Shown: positions 1-5,906, counted from the first letter of the stretch. The stretch: 6,585 bases of DNA from Clostridiaceae bacterium (GCA_016302625.1 JAEDNG010000048.1:1-6585); one strand, 5' to 3'. The notes: generated by a model not told the origin, from the sequence alone. A program made the numbers and translations.

Positions 1-8
1 GGAGCTTT

Positions 9-37
9 TTATCATTTTTTCACTTAGGGCATATAAT
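9..37 (+). promoter_or_regulatory. Putative sigma-A promoter for the small membrane protein-recD2-comF operon
   Basis: A perfect -10 box TATAAT lies at 32-37. A 4/6 match to the -35 box (TTATCA, 9-14) precedes it at the ideal 17-nt spacing. Transcription would start near position 44, only about ten bases before the ATG at 55, so the 5' leader would be very short. The region is T-rich and sits at the window edge. It could also be the tail of an upstream terminator, so the call rests on the two boxes and their spacing. Confidence 0.45.
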
Positions 38-54
38 GTATCGGGGTGAAGAAA

Positions 55-411
55 ATGGTAAAATACATACTTCTTGCAATTATGCTGTGTCTTTCGATGC
101 TCGGTCTTGCGGAATTTCTGCACGGGCTTAAAATAAGGCTTACAGCGCCGAGTAAAAGAGCGGCAACATATTTGCTGGTTTTTTTGTCCGAAGATAATGC
201 CGAACGGCAGATAATGTCGGTCGCCGAACAGCGGTTATGGCTCGGCGGCGATTACTGCGACCGTATAATCGCGGTAAATACCGGTCTTAGTGACGAAAGT
301 GACAGAGCGTGTCGGTATATAGCGGAAAAATACGGTATTTATTACTGTACCCCGGATGAATTGAACGCTGAAATCGGGAACTGTTTGCCGGTATTAAACC
401 AAAACAACTAA
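55..411 (+). CDS. Hypothetical small protein with one N-terminal membrane segment
   Basis: I do not recognise this 118-residue protein. Residues about 4-22 form a hydrophobic stretch (YILLAIMLCLSMLGLAEFL), best read as a single membrane anchor. The Lys/Arg-rich segment that follows (KIRLTAPSKR) suggests the rest faces the cytoplasm. The soluble part looks like alternating strands and helices: YLLVFLSE, a helix through AERQIMSVAEQRLWL, DRIIAVNTGL, a helix through SDRACRYIAEKY, then IYYCTPDEL. This could be a small alpha/beta domain, perhaps a remnant of a nucleotide-sugar-transferase-like fold, but no catalytic motif supports that. ATG at 55 is preferred over the in-frame GTG at 46, because GGGGTGA at 43-49 is well placed as a ribosome binding site for 55 and nothing suitable precedes 46. 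It ends 24 nt before recD2 and is probably cotranscribed with it. Confidence 0.7.
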   Translation: MVKYILLAIMLCLSMLGLAEFLHGLKIRLTAPSKRAATYLLVFLSEDNAERQIMSVAEQRLWLGGDYCDRIIAVNTGLSDESDRACRYIAEKYGIYYCTPDELNAEIGNCLPVLNQNN

Positions 412-435
412 GCTTAAAGGGGCGGACGCTTTTAA

Positions 436-2664
436 ATGGAGGAAGCTTTAACTGATTCGGTAAAAGAGCTTACCGGTACGGTGGAAAAAATCACATACAG
501 AAACGAAAGCAACAGCTATACCGTAGCCGAGGTAAAATCGGGCAGGGAGGAGATAACCGTCGTCGGCACCTTGCCGTTTCTTAACGAGGGCGACGAGGCG
601 GTTTTTTACGGCGCGTATACCGTTCATCAGTCATACGGTCCGCAGTTTAAGGCGGAAAGCTTTGAGCGCAAGGCTCCGCAGAACGCCGCCGCGATTTTAA
701 GATACCTGTCCTCGGGTGCCATCAGGGGAGTAGGACCGAGTACCGCGGGCAGGATTGTTGAAAAATTCGGTGCGGACTCTCTTGATATAATTCAAAACAG
801 TCCAAAGGAACTTGCGGCGATTAAGGGTATTTCACTTTCAAAGGCACAGGCTATTTCGGAGGAATACAATAAACAGTACGGCGTAAGGGACATTATGATG
901 TTCCTTTCAAAATATAATGTCTCGCCCGACAGGTGCTTAAGCATTTTCAAGCGCTTCGGCGCGGACTCGACCGAAATTATAAAATCCAATCCTTATGTTC
1001 TGTGTGAGGAGGGGTTGGATTTTCGCTTTGAGACGGCGGAGGATATAGCGGAGGATGTTTCCTTTGATAAGGAAAGCGAGCTTAGAATTTCGGCAGGGCT
1101 TGAATATGTGCTGAGAAAAAACCTTGCGAACGGGCATACCTGTCTGCCGAGAAATAAATTTATCGAGGTCGCGATGCGCTTGCTTTCCTGCAAGGAAGAA
1201 ACGGCCGAAGCCTGTTGCGACAGACTTCTTGATTGCTTCAGAATAAAATCAAAAAGCATAAACGGAACGGAATATCTTTCAATTCCCGATTATTATTCCG
1301 CCGAGGAGCATATTGCGGCGCGGCTTATTTCGGTAAAGCGGTATATAAACCGCGAGGTTACGGTTGACGCGCTCGAAATTGAAAATGTTGAAAGAAAGCT
1401 CGGAATTACCTTTGAGGATTTACAGCGCAAGGCGATTTTCGAGGCGTTTTCAAGCGGAATTTTAATTCTTACCGGAGGACCGGGAACCGGCAAAACAACA
1501 ACGCTCAACGCGATAATAAAGCTTTTTGAAAACCGAAATCTGGAGCTTGAGCTTGCCGCGCCGACCGGAAGAGCCGCAAAAAGAATGACCGAGCTTACAG
1601 GCAGGGAGGCTAAAACCATTCACCGACTTTTGGAGGTTGAGTGGACTGACGGGGACAAACAGCAGTTTGCGCGAAACGAGAAAAATCCGCTTAACTGCGA
1701 GGTTATAATAGTGGACGAGGCCTCCATGATTGACGCGATGCTTTTTGACAGTCTTTTAAAGGCGTTAAGGCTTTCCTGCCGTATAATTTTGGTGGGGGAC
1801 TCCGACCAATTGCCGTCAATCGGGGCGGGGAATGTGCTTAACGATATACTTTCGTCCGATATTTTCCCCTCGATACGGCTTAAAAAGGTGTTCAGACAGG
1901 CGAGCAAGAGCCTTATTGTCACAAACGCACATGCCATTATAAACGGCGAGCCGGCGGATTTTTCCAAAAAGGATTCGGATTGTTTCTTTTTAAGACGGCG
2001 CGACAGGTACGACGTCAGCCGCACGGTTTTAGAGCTTGTAAGCGAACGGCTGCCGGCGGCTTACGGCTTTGACCCGATACGGGATATTCAGGTGCTGTGC
2101 CCCTCGCGTATGCTTGAAACCGGCACGGTGAACCTTAACAATATTCTCCAAAGCGCCTTAAATCCGGTCACGGAGACAAGGGCGCAGATGGCGTATAAGG
2201 GAATATTCTTCCGCACGGGCGACAAGGTCATGCAGATAAAAAATAATTACGATTTGCAATTTAGACGCGACAACGGCGAGTACGGCACAGGAGTATTTAA
2301 CGGGGATATCGGCTTTATTACCGATATCGACAAGCGCGGCGGCATATTAAAGGTGCGGTATGACGACCGCGTGGTTACATATTTTTCGGAGGATTTGGGA
2401 CAGTTAGAGCTGGCATACGCCGTGACGGTGCACAAAAGTCAGGGCAGTGAGTACGACTGCGTTATTCTGCCGCTTTTTGATATTCCGTCAAGGCTTAAAT
2501 ACCGAAATCTGCTTTACACCGCGGTGACAAGAGCGAAAAAGCTGCTTGTGGCAGTAGGCAGCGAGGAGGTATGGCGCGAAATGGCGGCGAACGATAAAAA
2601 AACTCTGCGGTATACCATGCTTAAACAGTTTTTAAAGGAGGACAGCGCTTATGAACAGCTTTAA
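436..2664 (+). CDS. recD2: RecD2-family ATP-dependent DNA helicase (SF1B, 5'-3')
   Basis: The 742-residue length fits stand-alone RecD2 (usually about 700-800). RecD2 unwinds DNA 5' to 3' and acts in DNA repair and replication-fork maintenance in bacteria without RecBC. An N-terminal OB-like domain covers about 11-75 and is followed by a helix-hairpin-helix region at about 90-190 (IRGVGPSTAGRIVEKFG, then AIKGIS). The helicase core follows with Walker A GGPGTGKTTT at 347-356, Walker B VDEAS at 426-430, motif III GDSDQLPS at 454-461 and FRQ at 486-488. VMQIKNNY at 598-605 and FNGDIG at 621-626 come next, then motif V/VI TVHKSQGSEYD at 664-674 and AVTRAKK at 696-702. All motor residues look intact. 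The start has a purine-rich AAGGGG at 417-422, about 13 nt upstream, which is rather far, but the protein begins just before the family's conserved LTGTVEKITYRN stretch. Its end overlaps comF by 14 nt. Confidence 0.96.
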   Translation: MEEALTDSVKELTGTVEKITYRNESNSYTVAEVKSGREEITVVGTLPFLNEGDEAVFYGAYTVHQSYGPQFKAESFERKAPQNAAAILRYLSSGAIRGVGPSTAGRIVEKFGADSLDIIQNSPKELAAIKGISLSKAQAISEEYNKQYGVRDIMMFLSKYNVSPDRCLSIFKRFGADSTEIIKSNPYVLCEEGLDFRFETAEDIAEDVSFDKESELRISAGLEYVLRKNLANGHTCLPRNKFIEVAMRLLSCKEETAEACCDRLLDCFRIKSKSINGTEYLSIPDYYSAEEHIAARLISVKRYINREVTVDALEIENVERKLGITFEDLQRKAIFEAFSSGILILTGGPGTGKTTTLNAIIKLFENRNLELELAAPTGRAAKRMTELTGREAKTIHRLLEVEWTDGDKQQFARNEKNPLNCEVIIVDEASMIDAMLFDSLLKALRLSCRIILVGDSDQLPSIGAGNVLNDILSSDIFPSIRLKKVFRQASKSLIVTNAHAIINGEPADFSKKDSDCFFLRRRDRYDVSRTVLELVSERLPAAYGFDPIRDIQVLCPSRMLETGTVNLNNILQSALNPVTETRAQMAYKGIFFRTGDKVMQIKNNYDLQFRRDNGEYGTGVFNGDIGFITDIDKRGGILKVRYDDRVVTYFSEDLGQLELAYAVTVHKSQGSEYDCVILPLFDIPSRLKYRNLLYTAVTRAKKLLVAVGSEEVWREMAANDKKTLRYTMLKQFLKEDSAYEQL

Positions 2665-3361
2665 AGCACTGATTAAAGCGGTCTTTCACCCGAAAACCTG
2701 CGCCGGATGCGGTGCGATAATCGACGAGGGCGAGGCACTGTGCGATTACTGCCATGAAATGCTTGTCCGCTGCGACCCGTTAAAGCGCTGTATTAAATGC
2801 GGGCTTAATGAAACTAACTGCTGTTGTAATCGGAAGATATTTCATTTTGACGGTTGTGTAGCTCCGTTTATTAATACGGCTGTTGCGCAAAATGCGGTGT
2901 ATTCCTTTAAATTCGCAAGAAAAATGATTATCGGTGAGTTTTTAGCTGAGCAAATGGCGCTCTGCGTTAAAAACGAATACCGCGATATTAAATTCGACGG
3001 AGTATGCTTTGTTCCCATGCTAAAAAGAAAGCGCTTAAGGAGGGGCTTTAACCAAAGCCGTGTTTTGGCCGAGAAAATCGCCGATTTGCTGGGACTGCCG
3101 CTTTATAATCTGCTTATATGCCGAAAAAACGCTCCCTCACAGCACGGGCTCAAAGCAAAGGAACGCTTTCTGAATGTTAAGGGAATGTACCGAGCCGCGG
3201 GACAGGCTAAGGGTAAAACGCTGCTTCTTGTCGACGATATTAAAACTACGGGCGCCACGCTTGACGAATGTGCAAAGCAGCTCCTTTTATCGGGCGCGGC
3301 GGGTGTTTACTGTGTGACAGCACTGATAACAGAAAGCAGAAGAAATAATGCTGGTAAATAG
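2651..3361 (+). CDS. comF: ComF-family phosphoribosyltransferase-like protein
   Basis: This 236-residue protein has the ComF/GntX layout. An N-terminal cysteine cluster comes first: CAGC at 17-20, CDYC at 31-34 and CIKC at 47-50, plus C57-C59, giving at least one four-Cys zinc-binding site. A type I phosphoribosyltransferase domain follows, with the family signature RLRRGFNQS at 128-136 and the PRPP loop LLLVDDIKTTGATL at 191-204. ComF proteins are needed for natural DNA uptake in Bacillus and Haemophilus, where ComF is thought to act on incoming single strands; many non-competent bacteria also have one. No other competence gene is visible here. The start at 2651 is fixed by AAAGGAGG at 2634-2641, 9 nt upstream and inside the recD2 coding region. 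The 14-nt overlap implies coupled expression with the helicase. Confidence 0.92.
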   Translation: MNSFKALIKAVFHPKTCAGCGAIIDEGEALCDYCHEMLVRCDPLKRCIKCGLNETNCCCNRKIFHFDGCVAPFINTAVAQNAVYSFKFARKMIIGEFLAEQMALCVKNEYRDIKFDGVCFVPMLKRKRLRRGFNQSRVLAEKIADLLGLPLYNLLICRKNAPSQHGLKAKERFLNVKGMYRAAGQAKGKTLLLVDDIKTTGATLDECAKQLLLSGAAGVYCVTALITESRRNNAGK

Positions 3362-3371
3362 TAAATAACAG

Positions 3372-3380
3372 TGGTATAAT
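3372..3380 (+). promoter_or_regulatory. Extended -10 promoter for the MreB-family gene
   Basis: TGG followed by TATAAT (TATAAT at 3375-3380) is a perfect extended -10 element (TGn-TATAAT). No good -35 box lies 16-18 nt upstream (best match 3/6), as is common with extended -10 promoters. The start point would be near 3387, about 24 nt before the ATG, with AAAGGA at 3400-3405 as ribosome binding site. A tandem GTAAATA repeat at 3354-3367 lies just upstream and overlaps the comF stop codon. The gene may also be read through from comF, since no terminator is seen between them. Confidence 0.6.
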
Positions 3381-3410
3381 TTTTGTATTAAAGCAAATGA
3401 AAGGAAAGCT

Positions 3411-4433
3411 ATGGCTACTGATATAGGAATAGATTTAGGCTCTTCAAAAACCGTTATTTTTTCAAGCTCCAAGGTGGTGCTTGAGCTTCCGAATGTGGTG
3501 ACGGTCGACAGCGAGACCTGGGAGCCGGTGTACTTCGGCGAAAAAGCAAAGCAGACAATAGGCAGAACGCCGGACAGTCTTGTTTGTGTTACGCCTATCG
3601 AGCGCGGCGTTATATCGGATTACGATATTGCCGAAACAATGCTTAAAAATTATATGCAGCAGGCGTTCGGAAACCGTATTCTGCGCCCGCGTATTATGGC
3701 GACTTTACCCGCCGGACTTACGGAATTACAGCACCATTCGCTTTCGAACGTTGTTGAATCGGCGGGTGGACGCAACATTTCGGTAATCGAAGGCCCTCTT
3801 GCGGTGGCGTTCGGACTGGGGCTCGATTTTTCAAAGCCGCGCGGCACGCTTATTGTCGATATCGGCGCGGGAACTACCGATATCGCGGTGATTTCAATGG
3901 GCGGAATCTCGGTCTGCGAATCTTTTAAAACCGCTTCTTCCGACCTTGATATGCAGATTATCAGATACGTCCGCAAGGAATACAATATAGAAATCGGCGC
4001 GCTTACTGCGGAAATGATTAAAATTAAGATAGGCTCGGCTTTAAAGCGCGATATCGAGGTCGCGATAGTTGCAAAGGGAAGAAATGTCTTTTCGGGACTG
4101 CCCGAAAGCTTTGAAATTTCCTCGGGCGAGGTTTATGACGCGATTAAGGACACTCTGGACGTAATCTGCGGGGCTATCCGTCAGGTATTAAACCGCACCG
4201 ACCCCGATTTGGTGGCGGATATAACGGCGGACGGAATGTATTTAACGGGCGGCGGTTCGCAGTTAAACGGTCTTGCGGAGAAGTTAGGAGATTATTTCGG
4301 TATTCCGATACATCAGCTTGACGACCCTGCCCACAGCGTTGTAAAGGGTGCGGCGGTCGCGCTTAAAAATCCGGAATTGCTTAAAAACGTCGATTATCAG
4401 ATGCGCTCCATTAAAGAATTGGCGATAGAGTAA
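3411..4433 (+). CDS. MreB/Mbl-family actin-like protein, divergent paralogue
   Basis: The 340 residues show the MreB fold throughout. Phosphate loop 1 is IGIDLGSSKT at 5-14, AKQTIGRTP at 46-54 is the family motif, and phosphate loop 2 is VDIGAGTTDIAV at 149-160. AEMIKIKIGSA at 200-210 is the adenosine-site helix, and LTGGGSQLNGL at 278-288 with the C-terminal LDDPAHSVVKGAA complete it. MreB forms membrane-bound filaments that steer cell-wall synthesis. Several normally fixed residues differ. The catalytic Glu of the (E/D)EPMAAAIG motif is Gly128 (EGPLAVAFG), KxEIG reads K204-I-K-I-G, and EPSVVA reads LPNVV. The catalytic Thr (T155) is kept. There is no N-terminal amphipathic extension; the loop R89-I-L-R-P may contact membrane. 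AAAGGA, 5 nt before the ATG, fixes the start. mreC/mreD do not follow. I read it as an MreB paralogue with altered ATP turnover; the family is sure, the role is not. Confidence 0.88.
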   Translation: MATDIGIDLGSSKTVIFSSSKVVLELPNVVTVDSETWEPVYFGEKAKQTIGRTPDSLVCVTPIERGVISDYDIAETMLKNYMQQAFGNRILRPRIMATLPAGLTELQHHSLSNVVESAGGRNISVIEGPLAVAFGLGLDFSKPRGTLIVDIGAGTTDIAVISMGGISVCESFKTASSDLDMQIIRYVRKEYNIEIGALTAEMIKIKIGSALKRDIEVAIVAKGRNVFSGLPESFEISSGEVYDAIKDTLDVICGAIRQVLNRTDPDLVADITADGMYLTGGGSQLNGLAEKLGDYFGIPIHQLDDPAHSVVKGAAVALKNPELLKNVDYQMRSIKELAIE

Positions 4434-4443
4434 AATTTAACAG

Positions 4444-4457
4444 TTTAAAGCTTTAAA
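4444..4457. repeat. 14-bp perfect AT-rich palindrome after the MreB-family gene
   Basis: TTTAAAGCTTTAAA is a perfect palindrome ten bases after the stop codon of the MreB-family gene. It has no loop and no T-run behind it, so it is not a convincing terminator. It may be a protein-binding site or chance in AT-rich sequence. No clear intrinsic terminator for the MreB-family gene is visible in 4434-4484. Confidence 0.35.
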
Positions 4458-4458
4458 T

Positions 4459-4483
4459 CGCTAAAGAATTTTACGCTTTGTAT
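4459..4483 (+). repeat. Upstream copy of a ~25-bp imperfect direct repeat
   Basis: The segment 4459-4483 resembles 4609-4633 inside the attenuator leader. The best-matching core, AGAATTTTACGCTTTGTAT at 4465-4483, becomes AGAATTTTCGCTTTATAT at 4616-4633, differing by one deleted base and one substitution. The copies are about 150 bp apart. The first lies just upstream of the promoter; the second supplies the 3' side of the inner stem of the antiterminator hairpin. It may be a small duplication, or convergence on an AT-rich motif. Confidence 0.4.
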
Positions 4484-4495
4484 CTTGACAAAGCG
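4474..4495. promoter_or_regulatory. Perfect inverted repeat over the -35 box: candidate operator
   Basis: CGCTTTGT (4474-4481) and ACAAAGCG (4488-4495) are perfect reverse complements separated by six bases. The repeat covers the whole -35 element TTGACA at 4485-4490. A dimeric repressor bound here would block RNA polymerase, so this is a candidate operator. As RNA it could also form an 8-bp hairpin ending upstream transcripts, but it is followed by GTGAAAAT rather than a U-run, so a terminator role is weaker. No regulator gene is encoded in the window. Confidence 0.45.
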
Positions 4496-4513
4496 GTGAA
4501 AATCGGTTAAAAT
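4485..4513 (+). promoter_or_regulatory. Strong sigma-A promoter of the Phe/Tyr biosynthesis operon
   Basis: A perfect -35 TTGACA (4485-4490) is followed after exactly 17 nt by TAAAAT (4508-4513), a 5/6 -10 box. Transcription should begin near 4520. That gives a leader of roughly 190 nt before the aminotransferase start, containing the leader peptide gene and the switch between terminator and antiterminator. This is the best-matched promoter in the window. Confidence 0.8.
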
Positions 4514-4546
4514 TGATTACAGCTTTTAAATGAAAGGGTGAACGGT

Positions 4547-4615
4547 ATGTTCGGTTACATAAATTATCGATTTTATTATTATAAGACGGACTGCCTGTGC
4601 GCCCATAAAGCTTGA
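4547..4615 (+). CDS. Phe/Tyr-rich attenuator leader peptide, 22 residues
   Basis: This short ORF has ATG at 4547 and TGA at 4613, with a good ribosome binding site AAAGGGTGA at 4533-4541. It encodes a peptide starting MFGYINYRFYYYK and ending TDCLCAHKA. Tyr occurs at positions 4, 7, 10, 11 and 12 and Phe at 2 and 9, so seven of the first twelve residues are Tyr or Phe. Such codon runs, placed between a promoter and a terminator ahead of genes making the same amino acids, mark leader peptides of ribosome-mediated attenuation such as enterobacterial pheL. The peptide itself probably has no function; the position of the translating ribosome is the signal. Low charged tRNA-Tyr or tRNA-Phe would stall the ribosome just before the hairpin arm that begins at 4587. 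The Tyr excess suggests that tyrosine is sensed at least as strongly as phenylalanine. Confidence 0.85.
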   Translation: MFGYINYRFYYYKTDCLCAHKA

Positions 4616-4650
4616 AGAATTTTCGCTTTATATGTTGTACGGACAGCCCG
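4587..4650 (+). promoter_or_regulatory. Predicted antiterminator hairpin of the Phe/Tyr attenuator
   Basis: The arm 4587-4600 (CGGACUGCCUGUGC) pairs with 4637-4650 (GUACGGACAGCCCG) over 14 positions: ten Watson-Crick pairs, two G-U pairs and two A-C mismatches. Inside it, AUAAAGC (4605-4611) pairs perfectly with GCUUUAU (4625-4631). The 3' arm uses 4645-4650, the first six bases of the terminator stem, so both structures cannot exist together. A ribosome stalled at the Tyr run (4574-4582) leaves most of the left arm free, the antiterminator can form and transcription continues. A ribosome reaching the TGA at 4613 would cover roughly 4595-4625, break this hairpin and allow termination. Pairing was worked out by hand; the mechanism is inferred from the layout. 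Confidence 0.7.
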
Positions 4651-4697
4651 CAACCACTTGTGCTTATTTTGCAGCAAGTGTTGCGGGCTTATATTTT
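4645..4697 (+). terminator. Intrinsic terminator (attenuator) before the aminotransferase
   Basis: AGCCCGCAA (4645-4653) pairs perfectly with TTGCGGGCT (4681-4689). After one bulged C (4654), CACTTG (4655-4660) pairs with CAAGTG (4675-4680). Three further pairs (TGC with GCA) can close a TTATTTT loop. This GC-rich stem of 15 or more pairs is followed by TTATATTTT (4689-4697), an A-interrupted U-tract. It lies after the leader peptide and only 16 nt before the aminotransferase start, so it must act as a conditional terminator rather than as the end of the upstream gene's transcript. Confidence 0.85.
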
Positions 4698-4713
4698 GAA
4701 AACAGGTGAAATG

Positions 4714-5895
4714 ATGATAAACGAAAAAATGGCGGGTCTTGGCAAAAAGCGTTCGGTTATCCGTGAGATTTTTGAATACGCTAAACTTCGAAGAGCCGAA
4801 ATAGGTGCGGAGAATGTTTTTGATTTTTCTATCGGCAATCCGAGCGTGCCTACACCTAAAAAGGTTACCGACACTATGGAACGCTTAATAAAGGAAAAAG
4901 ACCCTGTCATGCTTCACGGATACACCTCGGCTCAGGGGGATTTAGCTGTAAGGCGGGCGATAGCGGAGCATATTGAGAGCAAATTCGGATTTAATGCAAA
5001 TCCCGACCTTATTTATATGACCTGCGGCGCGGCGGCGTCTCTTACAATTTCGCTTAATGCCCTTGTAAACGCGGGGGACGAGGTTATAGTATTAGCTCCG
5101 TTTTTCCCCGAATACCGAGTTTTTGCCGAAAAAGCGGGCGCAAGTCTTATTGAGGTTTTATGCAAAGAAAGCGATTTTCAAATTGATTTTGCCGCGCTTG
5201 AAAATGCCGTGACCGAAAAAACCAAGGCGATAATCGTTAATTCGCCTAATAATCCGACAGGAGCGGTCTTTTCTGAGGAAACTATAATTAAGCTTGCCTT
5301 TTTACTTAATAAAAAACAGATGGAATACGGTACGGAGATTTATATTATTTCCGACGAGCCGTACAGGGAGCTTGTCTATGACGTAACCGTTCCCTATATT
5401 CCGAAATATTACGATAACACGCTTGTGTGCTATTCCTACAGTAAGTCGCTCTCTTTGCCGGGAGAAAGAATAGGTTATATTTTTGTTTCACCTAATATTA
5501 ATAACAGCACAGATGTATACGCTGCGGTATGCGGCGCGGGCAGGGCTTTAGGCTTTGTCTGCGCCCCGAGCCTTTTGCAGTATACGGTAGGCGAGTGTGC
5601 GGACGTACTGCCAGACCTTACGGTTTACCGCAAAAACCGCGATTTGCTTTCAAATTCACTCACCGAATACGGTTACACGGTAGTACCGCCCGATGGCGCG
5701 TTTTACCTCTTTGTGAAATCACCCGAGGAGGACGCGAACGCCTTTTGCGAGAGGGCGAAAAAGTACGAGCTTTTGTTAGTCCCGAGCGATGATTTCGGCT
5801 GTAAAGGGTATGTGAGAATTTGCTACTGTGTGGAAACAAAGCAGATTGAACGGGCTTTACCCAAATTCAAGGCGCTTATTGAAGAATACAAATAA
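4714..5895 (+). CDS. Class I/II PLP-dependent aminotransferase, probably for aromatic amino acids
   Basis: The 393-residue protein is a fold-type I aminotransferase. Visible motifs are IGNPSVPTP with G41-N42, Y70 in LHGYTSAQG, GAAAS at 105-109 (PLP phosphate) and APFFPEY with F130/F131 stacking on the cofactor. N180 lies in NNPTG, D214 and Y217 in SDEPY, the Schiff-base Lys244 in YSKSLSLPGERIGY with R252, and substrate-carboxylate Arg368 in YVRICY. All catalytic residues are present. Such enzymes move the amino group from glutamate or aspartate onto a 2-oxo acid. Substrate cannot be read from sequence, but the leader peptide and pheA 11 nt downstream point to phenylpyruvate and possibly 4-hydroxyphenylpyruvate or prephenate. 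AGGTGA at 4704-4709 favours ATG 4714 (4711 is the alternative). The open frame reaches back to TTG at 4612, but that stretch is the terminator and is not coding. An aspartate aminotransferase role is not excluded. Confidence 0.9.
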   Translation: MINEKMAGLGKKRSVIREIFEYAKLRRAEIGAENVFDFSIGNPSVPTPKKVTDTMERLIKEKDPVMLHGYTSAQGDLAVRRAIAEHIESKFGFNANPDLIYMTCGAAASLTISLNALVNAGDEVIVLAPFFPEYRVFAEKAGASLIEVLCKESDFQIDFAALENAVTEKTKAIIVNSPNNPTGAVFSEETIIKLAFLLNKKQMEYGTEIYIISDEPYRELVYDVTVPYIPKYYDNTLVCYSYSKSLSLPGERIGYIFVSPNINNSTDVYAAVCGAGRALGFVCAPSLLQYTVGECADVLPDLTVYRKNRDLLSNSLTEYGYTVVPPDGAFYLFVKSPEEDANAFCERAKKYELLLVPSDDFGCKGYVRICYCVETKQIERALPKFKALIEEYK

Positions 5896-5906
5896 CGGAG
5901 ACGGTT

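Noticed and set aside
5..20. T-rich stretch at the window edge as the tail of an upstream intrinsic terminator.
   Set aside because: The stem that would be needed lies outside the window, so it cannot be judged.
46..54. GTG at 46 as start of the first gene.
   Set aside because: No ribosome binding site precedes it, and the GTG itself falls inside the GGGGTGA that serves the ATG at 55.
1620..2024. Open frame of 134 codons on the minus strand within recD2.
   Set aside because: It lies wholly opposite the conserved helicase motifs, has no recognisable domain, and is explained by the codon pattern of recD2.
3354..3367. Tandem GTAAATA repeat at the end of comF, upstream of the MreB-family promoter.
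   Set aside because: Only two 7-bp units in AT-rich sequence; too little to support a regulatory or phase-variation role.
4533..4546. AAAGGGTGAACGGT resembles part of the T-box sequence (AGGGTGGNACCGCG).
   Set aside because: It matches only partly, lies before rather than within the terminator/antiterminator fold, and only about 13 nt separate it from the predicted transcription start, leaving no room for a T-box Stem I with specifier loop. It works as the ribosome binding site of the leader peptide.
4612..4713. Open reading frame extension of the aminotransferase back to a TTG at 4612, adding 34 residues.
   Set aside because: The stretch is the terminator hairpin and part of the antiterminator, has no ribosome binding site before the TTG, and the family normally begins near the ATG at 4714.
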